From: Branchiostoma floridae | Taxonomy: Eukaryota; Chordata; Leptocardii; Amphioxiformes; Branchiostomatidae | Assembly (NCBI RefSeq): GCF_000003815.2 | Contig: NC_049993.1 | Location: 18,536,127-18,600,126, forward strand | DNA length: 64,000 nucleotides | Direction: 5' to 3' | Shown: piece by piece, positions 39,818 to 47,854 of the stretch | How the letters are laid out: the number at the start of each line of letters is the position of its first letter | Position numbering within the stretch: the stretch's first letter is position 1 | Notes under the pieces: generated by a model | The model's database searches: none | The model's input: only the letters and a program-made list of their open reading frames with translations | Told to the model about the DNA's origin: nothing | Made by a program: the position numbers and the translations under genes

Positions 39818-40173
39818 CTTTGGAAGCCCACGTTCATCGTGTTCAACATTATTATCATCATATTAACATCATTCACGACATAACTAGTATTAAACCATTG
39901 TTTGGTTCACAATTAAAAATGTTTTGCATTTAGAGTTCATTGCTTTACTCGTTTCTCTAGTTTAATGAAAATCATCATATTCATTTGTATATTCTCCCAT
40001 CTTTTATTTTACCGAGGGCTTATTCTCTTAATGATTTGCTAAAACATAACAATTTGGCATAACTCATCACACAAAGTGACAAACCTTTCAAATTCTCACT
40101 CACCTCTTTCAGAATCCTCCTCAAATTTTGTATCTTCTGTCTCCTGATCCGCCTGACAATCCTCAGTGGACAT
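18972..40173 (-). CDS. ERCC6L2: ERCC6L2-like SNF2-family DNA-dependent ATPase, 25 exons, complete
   Basis: Nuclear SNF2/RAD54-type ATPase of the ERCC6-like 2 branch, implicated in DNA repair. Exons in transcript order: 40173-40104 (ATG), 39311-39093, 38378-38309, 37860-37684, 37472-37390, 36998-36892, 36229-36101, 35694-35626, 35055-34943, 34392-34287, 33792-33611, 33198-33083, 32797-32714, 27793-27645, 26981-26745, 26281-26210, 25823-25678, 25318-25082, 24528-24387, 23960-23801, 23392-23283, 22944-22518, 21311-21160, 19729-19542, 19161-18972 (TAG). All junctions are GT/AG, all phases match and the sum is 3,735 nt (1,244 aa). Visible domains: N-terminal Tudor (exon 2, [20 protein letters not shown]); ATPase motif [10 protein letters not shown] (exon 7); motif II DECH and LTGT (exon 11); lobe 2 with [12 protein letters not shown] and [11 protein letters not shown] (exons 17-18); an acidic/basic linker (exons 20-22); a HEBO-like segment [20 protein letters not shown] (exon 23). 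Tudor plus HEBO separates it from ERCC6/CSB. Four exons have tandem fragment copies in adjacent introns. Lysine and aspartate/glutamate of the ATP site are intact. Confidence 0.93.
20016..20947 (-). mobile_element. 5'-truncated non-LTR retrotransposon (CR1/Jockey-type), 3' end of reverse transcriptase ORF
   Basis: The minus-strand frame 20947-20171 encodes the C-terminal part of a LINE reverse transcriptase. It has [49 protein letters not shown] and the end [19 protein letters not shown]. Typical family features are the YLG...W..H, LDY..W and N.AAR motifs. Everything upstream of about 20885 is missing. A short 3' UTR follows, then a TGAAAC-type simple tail near 20016-20045 ('agtttcagtttcagttttc' on +). 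It is inserted in the ERCC6L2 intron between exons 23 and 24 in the same orientation as the host gene. Confidence 0.85.
21424..22245 (-). repeat. Five tandem partial copies of the ERCC6L2 HEBO exon (exon 23)
   Basis: The functional exon is 21311-21160. Copies with their own acceptor AG start at 21493, 21692, 21895, 22077 and 22245 (spacing 168-203 bp). Each keeps phase 1 and the frame of [18 protein letters not shown] with few changes. Each then departs from the exon and reaches a stop after about 3-12 further codons, four of them through a shared tail of the YSKS or FSKS type; the copy at 22245 stops earlier, after ITFS. Intron sequence is included: 21310-21424 is nearly identical to 21895-22013. 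The copies lie upstream of the true exon in the transcript and lack a donor, so they are pseudo-exons or alternative terminal exons. Confidence 0.85.
23250..23280. repeat. (AAAC)n microsatellite
   Basis: Seven or so ACAA/AAAC units immediately next to the donor of ERCC6L2 exon 21. Confidence 0.85.
23464..23640. mobile_element. Inverted-repeat (MITE-like) element, copy 3
   Basis: Arms ATACAACACGGTGTATTCC and GGAATACACCGTGTTGTAT enclose about 125 bases with a further internal palindrome (CTGATGGCCAAAGGCCAGAG region). The right flank TTTATTTATGTCATAC matches the flank of copies 1 and 2 in inverse orientation. It sits in an ERCC6L2 intron between exons 21 and 20 (transcript order 20 to 21). Confidence 0.75.
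24200..24360. repeat. Diverged fragment of the same inverted-repeat family
   Basis: The sequence 'gatttggacgttggaata', then 'cgttcgaggacactaaat' and 'cttctggcacatttc', matches the middle part of the elements at 310-400 and 6150-6460, with many substitutions. It lies in an ERCC6L2 intron just downstream (in + coordinates) of exon 20. Confidence 0.6.
26465..26560 (-). pseudogene. Partial duplicate of the 3' end of ERCC6L2 exon 15
   Basis: On the minus strand it reads like [20 protein letters not shown], matching the end of exon 15 ([18 protein letters not shown] at about 26745-26820). It runs on into a GGTAC-type donor position. It lies about 270 bp downstream of the exon in transcript order and has no acceptor half, so it cannot act as a full exon. 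Confidence 0.75.
27060..27115 (-). repeat. Duplicate of the ERCC6L2 exon 15 acceptor region
   Basis: 'ttggtctgtggaagagcaga' followed by 'aacaaaaatg' repeats 26978-27007 ('ttggtctgtggaatagcaga' plus 'aacaaaaatg'), about 90 bases away. 'caatcctttca' is also repeated. It contains the intronic side of the acceptor and only a few exon bases. Confidence 0.7.
27255..27530. mobile_element. Inverted-repeat element of the AGTTACTCAAGCAACT family
   Basis: It contains 'gcagttactcaagcaact' twice (near 27255 and 27345) and the inverse 'gctgcatgagtaaccgttac' near 27470. 'gaaggttagaca' and 'tctaaccttc' lie near the outer ends. Same family as 38915-38989 and a fragment at about 1345-1375. Intronic in ERCC6L2. 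Confidence 0.6.
27928..28680 (-). repeat. Five tandem partial copies of ERCC6L2 exon 14
   Basis: True exon 14 is 27793-27645. Copies carrying 'gtctgctggaa...cttacagaacac' lie at about 27928-28010, 28190-28262, 28316-28385, 28466-28536 and 28617-28678. The last three form a near-identical array with a 152-bp period. All contain the 5' portion of the exon ([15 protein letters not shown]-like). The second copy keeps a CACAG acceptor; the first, third and fourth have lost it. Confidence 0.85.
29297..31531 (+). CDS. TRIM-NHL protein (RING, two B-boxes, coiled coil, filamin-like, NHL repeats), intronless, 744 aa
   Basis: Likely an E3 ubiquitin ligase of the TRIM2/3/56/71-like group. Single exon; ATG at 29297 in 'aatcatggcg'. 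RING: C18, C21, C33, H35, C38, C41, C56, C59. B-box 1: C102, C105, C115, C118, C123, C126, H130, H138. B-box 2: C162, H165, C174, C177, C182, C185, H190, H196. A Lys/Glu/Gln-rich coiled coil spans about 200-310. A beta-rich filamin-like segment follows at about 345-470 ([11 protein letters not shown] ... SLTVDV). NHL repeats run from about 475 to the end, e.g. [20 protein letters not shown] and [20 protein letters not shown]. It lies wholly inside ERCC6L2 intron 13 on the opposite strand. The lack of introns suggests a retro-derived or lineage-expanded TRIM; no poly(A) remnant is obvious. All zinc ligands are intact, so it looks functional. Confidence 0.92.
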   Translation: MAAASTSADDFDDEFLTCSVCLSLYEDPKLLPCFHTFCRKCLEEFANSSGGMRFKCPECRSDVALPSPAFSGGVNKLKSNFYINKLLDFRKLRQSKTSRVLCQMCESHIQAAAVCGDCVKMLCNNCVTAHRNTEELQHHSIITLYDLENPTARSRYARQIHCPKHKDQRMTFYCEPCECLVCIYCTVDDHRAGTNHDPKELEKVALRYKASIKSQMNKTEAVISQIQQTVENLDRELTATAENCDQEKKNIQQHYRNLISKLQQEEQEMITKVDRVKKNRKDELICVKQETNRELDKTTEGLTFCQNILDRDNKTEILFLRRQMQERLKQLASEQTGNRTLEGRTRVTFEPCSLSQVSGGSLSVFAGFSIEVEEPAVERLPCSVTVTTNTADLTGGDVTPQIEVTSPQGKTTLIQTTAHSSPPLAAGKGQTSRVRRVWCSEWRPQESGKHTLGVCMGGKKDLGSLTVDVGSNNPVLRFGQEGSQQGQFDGPVGVAVRGDRLYVADAWNQRVQVFDLSGKFCHSFPVNPGPIGIAVQADGTIVMTSGKEVKKFSPSGKLLHTFPLGEYCTQLYGLAVQRDGRVVVADPETHSIFLFEADGALVKQVGGQGQGEGQFNGPYFVCVDKEDNIIVADKRDHCVQVFDKNLNFKHKFGQFGRQPQGMWGPSGVSADSRGNIVLANIGGVTDGVVHSVKLQVFCTDGTWVSTITCDGDKLNKPHGVAVTEDGHVFVADYQDNCIKKYRYM
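32644..32649 (+). terminator. Candidate poly(A) signal for the nested TRIM-NHL gene
   Basis: AATAAA in 'gtaaataaaattat', about 1.1 kb after the stop, followed by an A-rich and AT-rich stretch. It is the first clear plus-strand AATAAA that I see after the stop codon at 31531. It lies only about 65 bases before ERCC6L2 exon 13. Confidence 0.4.
33365..33600. repeat. (TG)n-rich microsatellite region
   Basis: Long imperfect TGTG runs with interspersed CATG and CACG, in ERCC6L2 intron 11. The long Val/Cys/His-rich frames over it are artefacts of the repeat. Confidence 0.9.
34668..34732. repeat. (ACAG)n/(CA)n microsatellite
   Basis: ACAGACAGACAG followed by a run of CA dinucleotides, in the ERCC6L2 intron between exons 9 and 10. 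Confidence 0.85.
35080..35505 (-). repeat. Decayed tandem copies of the ERCC6L2 exon 9 start and acceptor
   Basis: Exon 9 begins at 35055 (acceptor CTCAG). Related units occur at about 35215-35290, 35320-35425 and 35460-35510, e.g. 'ggcagggctggcaatcagga' then 'ctgctttttctgagttgg'. They contain the first part of the exon plus the upstream intron ('gaacaacaa', 'gataa.tac'). The open frame is largely lost. Confidence 0.75.
35867..36044. mobile_element. Short MITE with TACTGTAAATGCA terminal inverted repeats
   Basis: It starts TACTGTAAATGCATTTAAG and ends TGCATTTACAGTA; internal inverted blocks include 'gttcgcggggat' and 'atgttcgcggtg'. About 178 bp with no coding capacity. It lies between ERCC6L2 exons 7 and 8. 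Elements with TACTGTAAATGC ends and TTCGCGG interiors are, to my knowledge, common in marine invertebrate genomes. Confidence 0.75.
38915..38989. mobile_element. Small hairpin element of the AGTTACTCAAGCAACT family
   Basis: The arm 38915-38938 (TACGCCAAAAAGCAGTTACT + CAAG) pairs with 38967-38989 with a single-base bulge, around a 28-base loop. It lies between ERCC6L2 exons 2 and 3. Confidence 0.75.
39400..39700 (+). mobile_element. LINE 3'-end remnant (reverse transcriptase C-terminus)
   Basis: One plus-strand frame reads [20 protein letters not shown] then [17 protein letters not shown] and stop. This is the typical W-N-x-L-P ... F-K-x-x-L-D end of CR1/L2-type reverse transcriptases. A short tail with TCTACT repeats follows. 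It sits in ERCC6L2 intron 1, opposite to the host gene. Confidence 0.75.
39786..39822. repeat. (TTC)n microsatellite
   Basis: About eleven consecutive TTC units, in ERCC6L2 intron 1. Confidence 0.95.
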
Positions 40174-42352
40174 TTTTCAAAATAACATCGTCTCTTTCCG
40201 CTAAAATCAGTGTCATGTCATTAGTTAATTCGTAGTAGAATGTTGTCATGCGAAAGGCAGCCAGCTAATGGGGAGGGGGGCGTTCCCGTGAGGAACCGTC
40301 AGAAACAAATGCTGCTGATGATGCCGTTTTCTATCATATCTGGCACAAAATGCATAAACGTCTTCTGTCAAGTATCGCAAACATGGAAATACCGTGAAAT
40401 AGAAGTATATGTCGCAGTTTCAGGTATAAACGTCAAATTATACGATGAAAACACGGAGGCATGCCTCGGCTTGCCGTGAGGTCAATAAGGTCAAAGGTAG
40501 CTTGAATTCTTGACCTGATTATCTAGATAAAAACAGCGTAGGACGGCTGGGCCGATATAATACATAACAGTCAGTCAGTCATAGTCATGCGGTGTATTAC
40601 AGCACCGTGTGAATGCATTACAGAGATGAGTTATGACAGTTAATGGTAAGTAGCGATAGAATATTTCAGGTCAATATTTTTAGTCTGCATCTATTTGGAT
40701 TCTCCTGTCGATTCGACAGATGAGCAGGCAGACAAGCATTTTACCTGTTTGCCTGACCTGCACACAACTTTTTATGGCGAAGGAGGGGTGTGCAATTCCT
40801 TCTCCACCCTCTCGTCTACTGGAGCACTAAGTTTCACAGGGACAGAACTCTGCATCTATAATAACAATATTATTGGCGGTGCTGCCTACCTCACCAAGTC
40901 ATGATCATCATCAGGTATACGCACGCAATGCCTCATATACCACCGCAGCTAGTGATCCTGTTATACTTTGTATTGCAAAAAACAGGACTATCATCTTTGT
41001 GAATATCTGTTTGTATCAAATAATTTTGCATAACGTTAAGCATTAAATTCTATTAGAATGAACATGCTGCAATTTTATCATCATTATGAAAAAAAGGATA
41101 AAGAAAGGCAACATTCATTCACCAATGGTATTTATTATGTAACGTTACTCGATTAAGATACATCCCAGACACAAAGCGATTTATCATTCTATGATAAAAC
41201 ATAACGTTTTCTAAGCAGAGAAATATACATCGATACACAGTAATAATACATTTTTTTTACCAAAATCTTGTTTATTGTATCATATGCAAAACTATTGTCG
41301 ATAATCCATGCTATGAATTACATCATTGCTCGTTTGTTTTCAGAAATGTCGTTTTACATTCATAGACCAAGTTTGGTCATGTGACCACTGGACATGAATA
41401 TGCAATAAAGAATATTGTTAGTAATGTAACAGAATCATTTAATCGAATCATAGTTACCTATAAACCAATCGCTCATGGTTACGTCACGATCTTAATTCTG
41501 TACATTGCGTCAACCTCAACGCTCTTCACACCTTCGAACAGTACAGCGGGGCAAAGGTGAATGACCGGGCGGGCGATGACACCTTCTATCTGGGGTAACA
41601 CTGCTATTGAATTGGGCATGAATCGGGATTGTCCATTAATCATTGCAGAGTTTTTTTTAAATAGACTTACGTAAATTCAAACATAAGTCATAACCTAGGC
41701 AAAATCAGACTGTACCGTTTCTGAATATCTAATTTTGGAATTCTTAATAAAACAATATCCGTTGTAAGTGGACAAACAATAAGATAAGAAGAAGATTGAA
41801 ATAAACTCCACACGTGTATAAAGTGAAGAAATACACCCTTACTTTATCAATTAGGTGATGTCATTTACTGCTACACTAAAAACTTAAGCGAAATGTCTGA
41901 ATTCCTTATAATTCTACAACCAGATAATTCTTATCAGTCAAGTGATTAATATAAAGGTTACAAAACATCGTTAGTCCAGAATAATGCATTCTTTAAAAGT
42001 TCAATGTACGTTATTTTTGGCGTATGCAAACTTTCCTGCTGCCCCATATATGTGACTCTCGCCGAGAATAAACATTGGTCAAGGTCGCCACTCCCCTCGA
42101 GGACAATGTGCGCAGGTTACCTAACATTAACCAAGGAGCACGTTAACTGGGCCAAGTGTCACTTCACCTACGGCAGACAGCCTCCTTAAGCAACATGCCG
42201 CCTTAAAGACGTGCTCAAGTAACTGTGTCGTCTTAGCTGGAACCTTCCGGTGACTCTTACAGGTGTGAAGAACGAACCCTGACTCAACACTTAACCTTTA
42301 AATGCGTACGTGTTTTTAGTTATCGGTGACCTTGATACAGTTTGCGACAAAC
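40174..42352. promoter_or_regulatory. Divergent intergenic region between ERCC6L2 (-) and deiodinase (+)
   Basis: About 2.2 kb between two start codons pointing apart, so it must hold both promoters. No TATA box is placed convincingly. A fragment of the GACT-tailed SINE-like repeat lies at 40565-40620 (inverse orientation). A 69-codon open frame at 40695-40904 resembles nothing I recognise. From 41000 to 42000 the sequence is AT-rich and featureless. Confidence 0.4.
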
Positions 42353-44559
42353 ATGGCCGCGCCAGGATTCTGTCGAACGCTCTTCTCGTATACGTGGTTT
42401 CTTGTAAGCTGGACGTTTCAGGTGATCTTTCTGCGCATCCTTGGCGTCATTTCTCCAGCAAAGCAGCGACAGATTCTGGTTAAAGTTGCCAAGGCTACCC
42501 AGTTCTGGGACAGTCAACTCCAGTTTGACGACTATGCAGGTATTATGTCACGCTAGAATTTACAGTTATACAAGCATTGAGAGCTGTTGAGTGGTAACCG
42601 AACTTAACTCCGCTCGAGTTTGCCGACTATGCAGGTATTATGTCACGCTAGAATTTACAGTTATACAAACATTGAGAGCTGTTGAGTGGTAAACGAACTT
42701 AACTCTCTGTAATGTTATGGAAATATATGTAACAGATGTCATGCAAAAATGACAGTTACCAGTATATGATTAATGAATACAATGTTCCTCAATGTGTGAC
42801 CGTAGTTCAACGTTGCTTTGTTTGATTTGTGCGTGTGTATATACACACACTTTTCTAACCTTTATCGACGCACAGTTTTTGCTGTATATCATTCTACCAC
42901 ATCCAGCGAGGATAGCCTTTTGCCATACATTATCTGGTTTGTCTGCCTACAAGATAGTTAAAGTCGTTATATGAACGTATATTTGAACTTGGTAGACGTT
43001 CAGATCATTTGCACTAACGTATCTCTTAACAGAAGCTATATAACGACTTGTACTATTGTTTACTTCTGTTTGTTTTATCCAGACACCTTTCTGAGTTTCA
43101 CAGCTTATTTGGACGTGTGTTGGGCGGTGTGGCATGACGTCACAAGCGCCGTCAGGGTCGGGTCCCGCGCGCCCTTGTGTGACGTCATCGAACTGGAAAC
43201 GGGGACTTCACGTCATCTTTTAGAATTTGAAAATGCAGGTATGGACTTGATATTGTAATTGGTGTGTATGTGTAGAGAAAATGTCGTCTATTCACTACTG
43301 GAATACACAATATGTCCTATATTCGCACCTGGGGCAAATGCTGTCGTATTGAGGTCACCTGAGTTTATAGCGCCAAATGGCAGCCGCTCCAGGCTCTTGC
43401 GATTTAACCTCGCCTATTGTAAGCTCTTCGCAATTAAGCTATGATTTGATATATGTACACTGTACATTGAATTTAAGCAAATTATCGAGATCAGTTATTC
43501 AGTAACTGGATAAGAAGCGACATCGTGGTGTTTCTAAACCTAGCTAGGTTTTGTCTTTGGAGATCAGGGCTCTGCTGTGTATATCCTCGCGTGTCTACCT
43601 TTAGAGAAAAAGTGCGAGGTTTTAATCAAATACCTTTGATAATTGAATATCTATATTACAATATAATTGCATATGAATATTATCATATGAATATTTCTCC
43701 CTATCCCGTCAGGCCGTCCGCTGGTGTTGAACTGTGGCAGCTGCTCCTGACCGCCGTTCCTGGCCAAGCTGGCCGACTTCAAGCGCCTCGCGGCGGACTT
43801 TGAGCAAACTGCAGATTTCCTCACGGTAATTAAAGTTACGCCAGGCACGTTCAATTCATCCATCCATCCATCCGTCCGTCCATCAATCTATCCGTCCATT
43901 CATCCATCGCTTTTATCTTATTCAGTTACACGCACTCAGGTCACGTGACATAGGTTCTGGTCATTCCAACTTGAGGAGGATCAGAAGACTGGCGGAAAAC
44001 TTGTTGATATATAAGTGCTTTACGGAAATAGCGTGTTGAGTTGTCATGACATCATGGGAATTATATACTTAGTCTGGTATTCAATCCTATCATAGCTGTC
44101 AAGTCTCCTTTGCCCTCTTCCGCAAATATGATTTCGAATTAATTTCTTAAGGGTAGATAAAATCTTATGAAGATTTGGATATCATCGACAGATTTTCGTC
44201 GTTCATCTGCCTCTTTTATTTTCTCTTTATTTTTGCTGCAGGTTTACCTGGCTGAGGCGCATCCACCCAGTGGTTGGGCTCTAAAAAACAACATCGACAT
44301 CCCTCAACATCGTTCTCTCCAGGAACGCCTAGCGGCTGCCAGAAAACTGCAGCGTTACGATGACCACACCCCTTGCCCCATTGTAGTTGACACCATGGAC
44401 AACGCCGTGGCTAAGACCTACGCCTGTTATCCTGACCGTCTGTTTGTGATACTAGACGGTAGAGTGGCCTACAGGGGAGGCCTTGGGCCGGAGGGCTACC
44501 ATTTGGACGAGGTTCGCCACTGGCTACGAAACTTCAGTGGTATCGCTCGGAAAGAATAG
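42353..44559 (+). CDS. Iodothyronine deiodinase (selenoprotein), four exons, 257 aa with Sec at codon 127
   Basis: Removes iodine from thyroid hormones and related iodotyrosyl compounds; type II-like membrane protein with a thioredoxin-fold catalytic domain. Exons: 42353-42539, 43083-43238, 43713-43825, 44242-44559. All are GT/AG, phases 1, 1 and 0, total 774 nt. An N-terminal hydrophobic helix (YTWFLVSWTFQVIFLRILGV) is followed by VGSRAPLCDVIELETG. The active site is RPLVLNCGSCS-U-PPFLAKL, where U is the TGA at 43748-43750. The family's conserved VYLAEAHPPSGWA and TMDNAVAKTYACYPDRLFVI follow. Length and Sec position match vertebrate deiodinases (about 250 aa, Sec near 126). The ATG at 42353 (acATGgcc) is chosen because an in-frame GTG at 42326 is not a likely start. 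A conventional gene caller would split or truncate this gene at the TGA. Which deiodinase paralogue it is cannot be told here. Confidence 0.93.
42518..42707 (+). repeat. 95-bp tandem duplication across the deiodinase exon 1 donor
   Basis: 42522-42616 and 42617-42711 are nearly identical. Both contain GACTATGCAG|GTATTATGTC. The second copy therefore provides an identical 5' splice site at 42635, 95 bases downstream of the proper one at 42540. Confidence 0.9.
43748..43750 (+). other. In-frame TGA decoded as selenocysteine
   Basis: Exon 43713-43825 reads ...N-C-G-S-C-S-TGA-P-P-F-L-A-K-L. The TGA falls exactly on the catalytic selenocysteine of deiodinases. The frame continues open through the rest of the conserved domain, and a SECIS lies downstream. 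Confidence 0.93.
43855..43910. repeat. (CATC)n microsatellite
   Basis: CATCCATCCATC with CGTC variants, just after deiodinase exon 3. Confidence 0.85.
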
Positions 44560-44860
44560 TAACTTCTTACCTACTAAGTTGCTAACGCAACATGAAGCAC
44601 AGAAGATCCACATAACGAATTACAATATAAAAGAATACAGACAAAAGATACATGAGAACAAAACAACAAAAACGGCTCAAACAGAAGAGAGGGATAGAAG
44701 AAAATGAATAGATGATATTGTATAGATTGGAATGCAAGTAATACGGTGGTAATTTACATGGCTGCCAAAAGAAGATCAGAGCTATTCCTTGCTATCTTTC
44801 ACGTTTTATCAGCTTCCGAATTCCCAAAAATGGACGAACGAGAAAAGTTTTCAAGAGATG

Positions 44861-44938
44861 AAAAGTGCGACAAAGAATGACGGGATGTGCCTGAAAGCCT
44901 CAGAGCGGTTCAACCCTGAAAAATAGGTCGTTACTTTT
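44861..44938 (+). promoter_or_regulatory. SECIS element of the deiodinase mRNA
   Basis: Helix I: 44861-44866 AAAAGT pairs with 44933-44938 ACTTTT, and CGAC (44868-44871) pairs with GTCG (44927-44930). The non-Watson-Crick quartet is ATGA (44877-44880) opposite TGA (44917-44919). Helix II: GGGATGTGCC (44882-44891) against GGTTCAACCC (44906-44915), with three G-C, U-A, G-C, G-U and two C-G pairs and two internal mismatches. The apical loop has the required AAA at 44894-44896, 13 bases after the quartet. It lies about 300 bases after the stop codon, as expected for a eukaryotic SECIS. Confidence 0.88.
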
Positions 44939-44984
44939 ACCTTCTACTTGAAAGTTTCACATGTTTGTGAAATACTTTTTAACC

Positions 44985-44990
44985 AATAAA
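44985..44990 (+). terminator. Poly(A) signal of the deiodinase gene
   Basis: AATAAA in 'aaccaataaagactttt', about 50 bases after the SECIS and 425 after the stop. It is the first canonical signal after both. Confidence 0.7.
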
Positions 44991-46599
44991 GACTTTTGTC
45001 CAACTTTGACTTTTTAATCATCTATTCATTAATTCATGCATCAATACACACAGTGATTGTCAAGGTGCAGCGAGCGGGGCAACAAGATAATAAGTAGATT
45101 ATCAAAGGAACGGGATATAAATAACACAACGACTACACAAATGGAATGTCAACACCCTCAATACGGATTGCAATTGTTTAAAAGTACACAAAATTAAGTC
45201 TGCTAGCCTCAAAACACTTTTGCAGACACACAAAAAAACACATAATGTATGGTAGTTGACTTGCAGTACCACCTATGAATAAAAGGTATCGCTCATGCGA
45301 TGTGCAGTCACCAAGTTGTCAAAGTTGTCATTGCTACGCATGTCTATCATCAATTCGTAAATGTTGAATTCCACTATTGTTATCTCGTTAGTCTACACTT
45401 CTTCCGATGTTACATAGTTTGTATTTCCTTACCTCTAACCTCGCTGATGTAGGGTCTCTTTCATAACGAGGAAATGCCCCCCCCCCCATCCTAAAGTGTT
45501 TACTGAAACGTCCCTCTCGATCTCTTGCGCACCTGTTACCTGGAAATGGAGTGTCCCTAGCCTGTATGTTGTCTCCCGCCAAACCACTCTGGTTAGTATA
45601 GGGGTACGTTTGGGTATGGATAGACACATTTTCCACAACAAATTGCAAACTGTAACATCATATTCATGATCAGAGATTCTACACAAACAAATTGTCACTT
45701 CAAATTAAATTATAAGATTCTTCATAACTGTTCTGATACAAATATTTAGAAATAGTCTCAAATGACACCCCCTCACCAACGAAAATGAGGCACACTGCAA
45801 TACGCAACAAATACAAATTGAACAGTCTTTTTTTTAATTTGATATTCAATATGTCAACTATCTATGAACATAATTATACACGATGTACTTACATTAATAA
45901 ATAGATATTGTCATATTTTTGTGCATACACCTGTTAATATCTCACGAGTGAACCAACGACCGGGGAGGCAACTTTTAGCTTTTCTTTGTTTTTCTGTTTT
46001 ATAGACAAATTTATCAAGAATCTACCTCCGAAATATAAATACACAATATATTAATACTTTGTAAGTAATACTAGTATCAATTACAAAAAGAACGGAAAAG
46101 AGCAATAAGGTAAAATAGCTGTCTTTTGTGTTCCCCCCGAATTGTCCCAATGCAGCAGTCCAATCCCCCAGGCCAATCAACATCCACGTTCCAGTGTCGT
46201 CATCTTTCATACAAACTTTTCGCGCCACTTACCCTTCAGAGAAGTTGCACTTCGGATGTCCCGTCTGGCCTTTGAATCGCCAGGATTTTAGGTGAGAATT
46301 TTCCTATTTCATGCGGCAGAATTCCATGTTTTACCCATGCATTACCTTCTATACCCTGCAAAGAACATTCTGTTTTGTGTCCTCGCTTATTTACGCTTAT
46401 TTCTAGGTATTTCTGACAGACTTAGTCTTGAACTTGAGTTTTACCATAGGGGTATTGCGTAACCCATGTCAGGAATGTCTAGGAATGTCTGAATTTTCCT
46501 GTCAGAAATTCATTAAATTTTACAACGTCATCGTTTATCACCATCAAACATGTATTTATGTGTAAATTTTCTCCGTATTTTTGCGAATTTCCTGTCAGA
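44991..46599. other. Non-coding AT-rich interval after the deiodinase gene
   Basis: No gene, RNA or transposon is recognised. It contains a poly-C run near 45480. The short open frames here have no recognisable features. Confidence 0.5.
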
Positions 46600-47760
46600 A
46601 AACATTGAAAAGAGAGTGCGGGTCCATCCGCTCATTTACAAGTATGTGTATACGGTAGGCGTCCAAACATTGATATAGATAGTCGGTCAGAATTTGAAGA
46701 AACTTGATTTTTCCCCACAAGTTTGCCTCAGAATTATCGGTCAGAATGTTTTGACACATAGTAGCATAACTTCTAGGTCAATTTTAGCAGTTTTTATTGA
46801 GGAAAAATCGAGAAAAGTTGAGCGGTGTCTCGTAGCGCGGGCGCCGGGGAAACAGGTGTAAGGTCCCATGTACGTCTGTAGACAATGTCCGGTTCGAGTC
46901 TCGGGGACTAGCTACTGTAACAATTGACTCTTGATTTTAACATCGAAAGCTGCAGTAGAAAACAGTAAAATTCTAACTACTACCATTTCGTGAAACGAGT
47001 TTTGTAAATTCTCCAGGGATTCGAGAAAAAAACGTTCATTTTGGCACGACGGCGGCCGATCGTCTGACTGAGCTGTCAATCATCGTAAGGGTGCACAGTA
47101 ATTGTTAGGTCAAAAGTTGCAACGAAAGTGGCGTTTTCTCACAAGTTTACCTCAGAACTGTCTTAAAAAGGGCACTGTAATTTAATAACAACACGTTTAG
47201 ATCAGCTTTATCAATTTTTAACGGGAAAATACCGAGAAATGTTACGTAGCGGTCTCACGTAGTGGGGTCGCCGGGAAACAGGTGCGGGGTCCCGTGTAGC
47301 TCTGTAGGCAATACCCGGTACGGGGCTCGTGGAAGAACTACCGTTGGATTCTTGAATATAATAGCCAGTTGAAGTTATAGTTTGATTTTAGGTAGTATTT
47401 ACGTTTTTGTAAATTCATTCGAAAATCCTCAAAGAAATTGATCGTAGATTTTCATTTTGGGACGAGGACGTCTGAATGAGCTGTCAATCATCATAGGGGC
47501 GGTGGTAAATGTTACGTCAGAACTTGCATATAAAATGATGTTTTCTCACAAATTTACCTCACAATTGCCGAATAAACAGTACTGAAAACCAGTAGTATAG
47601 TTTTTAGGTCAGTTTTGTCGGTTTTTATCGGGGAAAATGCCGAGGAATGTTGAGTAGCGGTCTCATGTAGTGGGGTCGCCGGGGAACAGGTGCGGGGTCC
47701 CGTGCACACCTGCAGGGAATACTCGGTACGCGGATCTCGGACTAGCTACAGTGGATACTA
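46600..47760. repeat. Satellite-like tandem repeat, three units of about 410 bp
   Basis: Shared blocks recur near 46840, 47265 and 47680 ('gtagcg...cgccgggg.aacaggtg..gggtccc', then 'tgta.acaat..cggt'). They recur also near 47060 and 47480 ('gagctgtcaatcatc'). The units are diverged by substitutions and small indels. No coding content. Confidence 0.75.
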
Positions 47761-47854
47761 TAGATATGATAGGTAATGGTTGCAGTTCCCATGAAAATAT
47801 ATGTATATTTCTGTATTGCTGGGATGATTTCTTGAATCTTTCAGAAAAATTATC

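Noticed and set aside
40695-40904. 69-codon frame in the divergent intergenic region
   Set aside because: No recognisable domain, no splice context and close to a SINE-like fragment. Chance length is plausible.
42326-42352. Earlier start for the deiodinase
   Set aside because: The upstream extension begins with GTG, not ATG. The ATG at 42353 has a purine at -3 and G at +4, and gives the usual family length.
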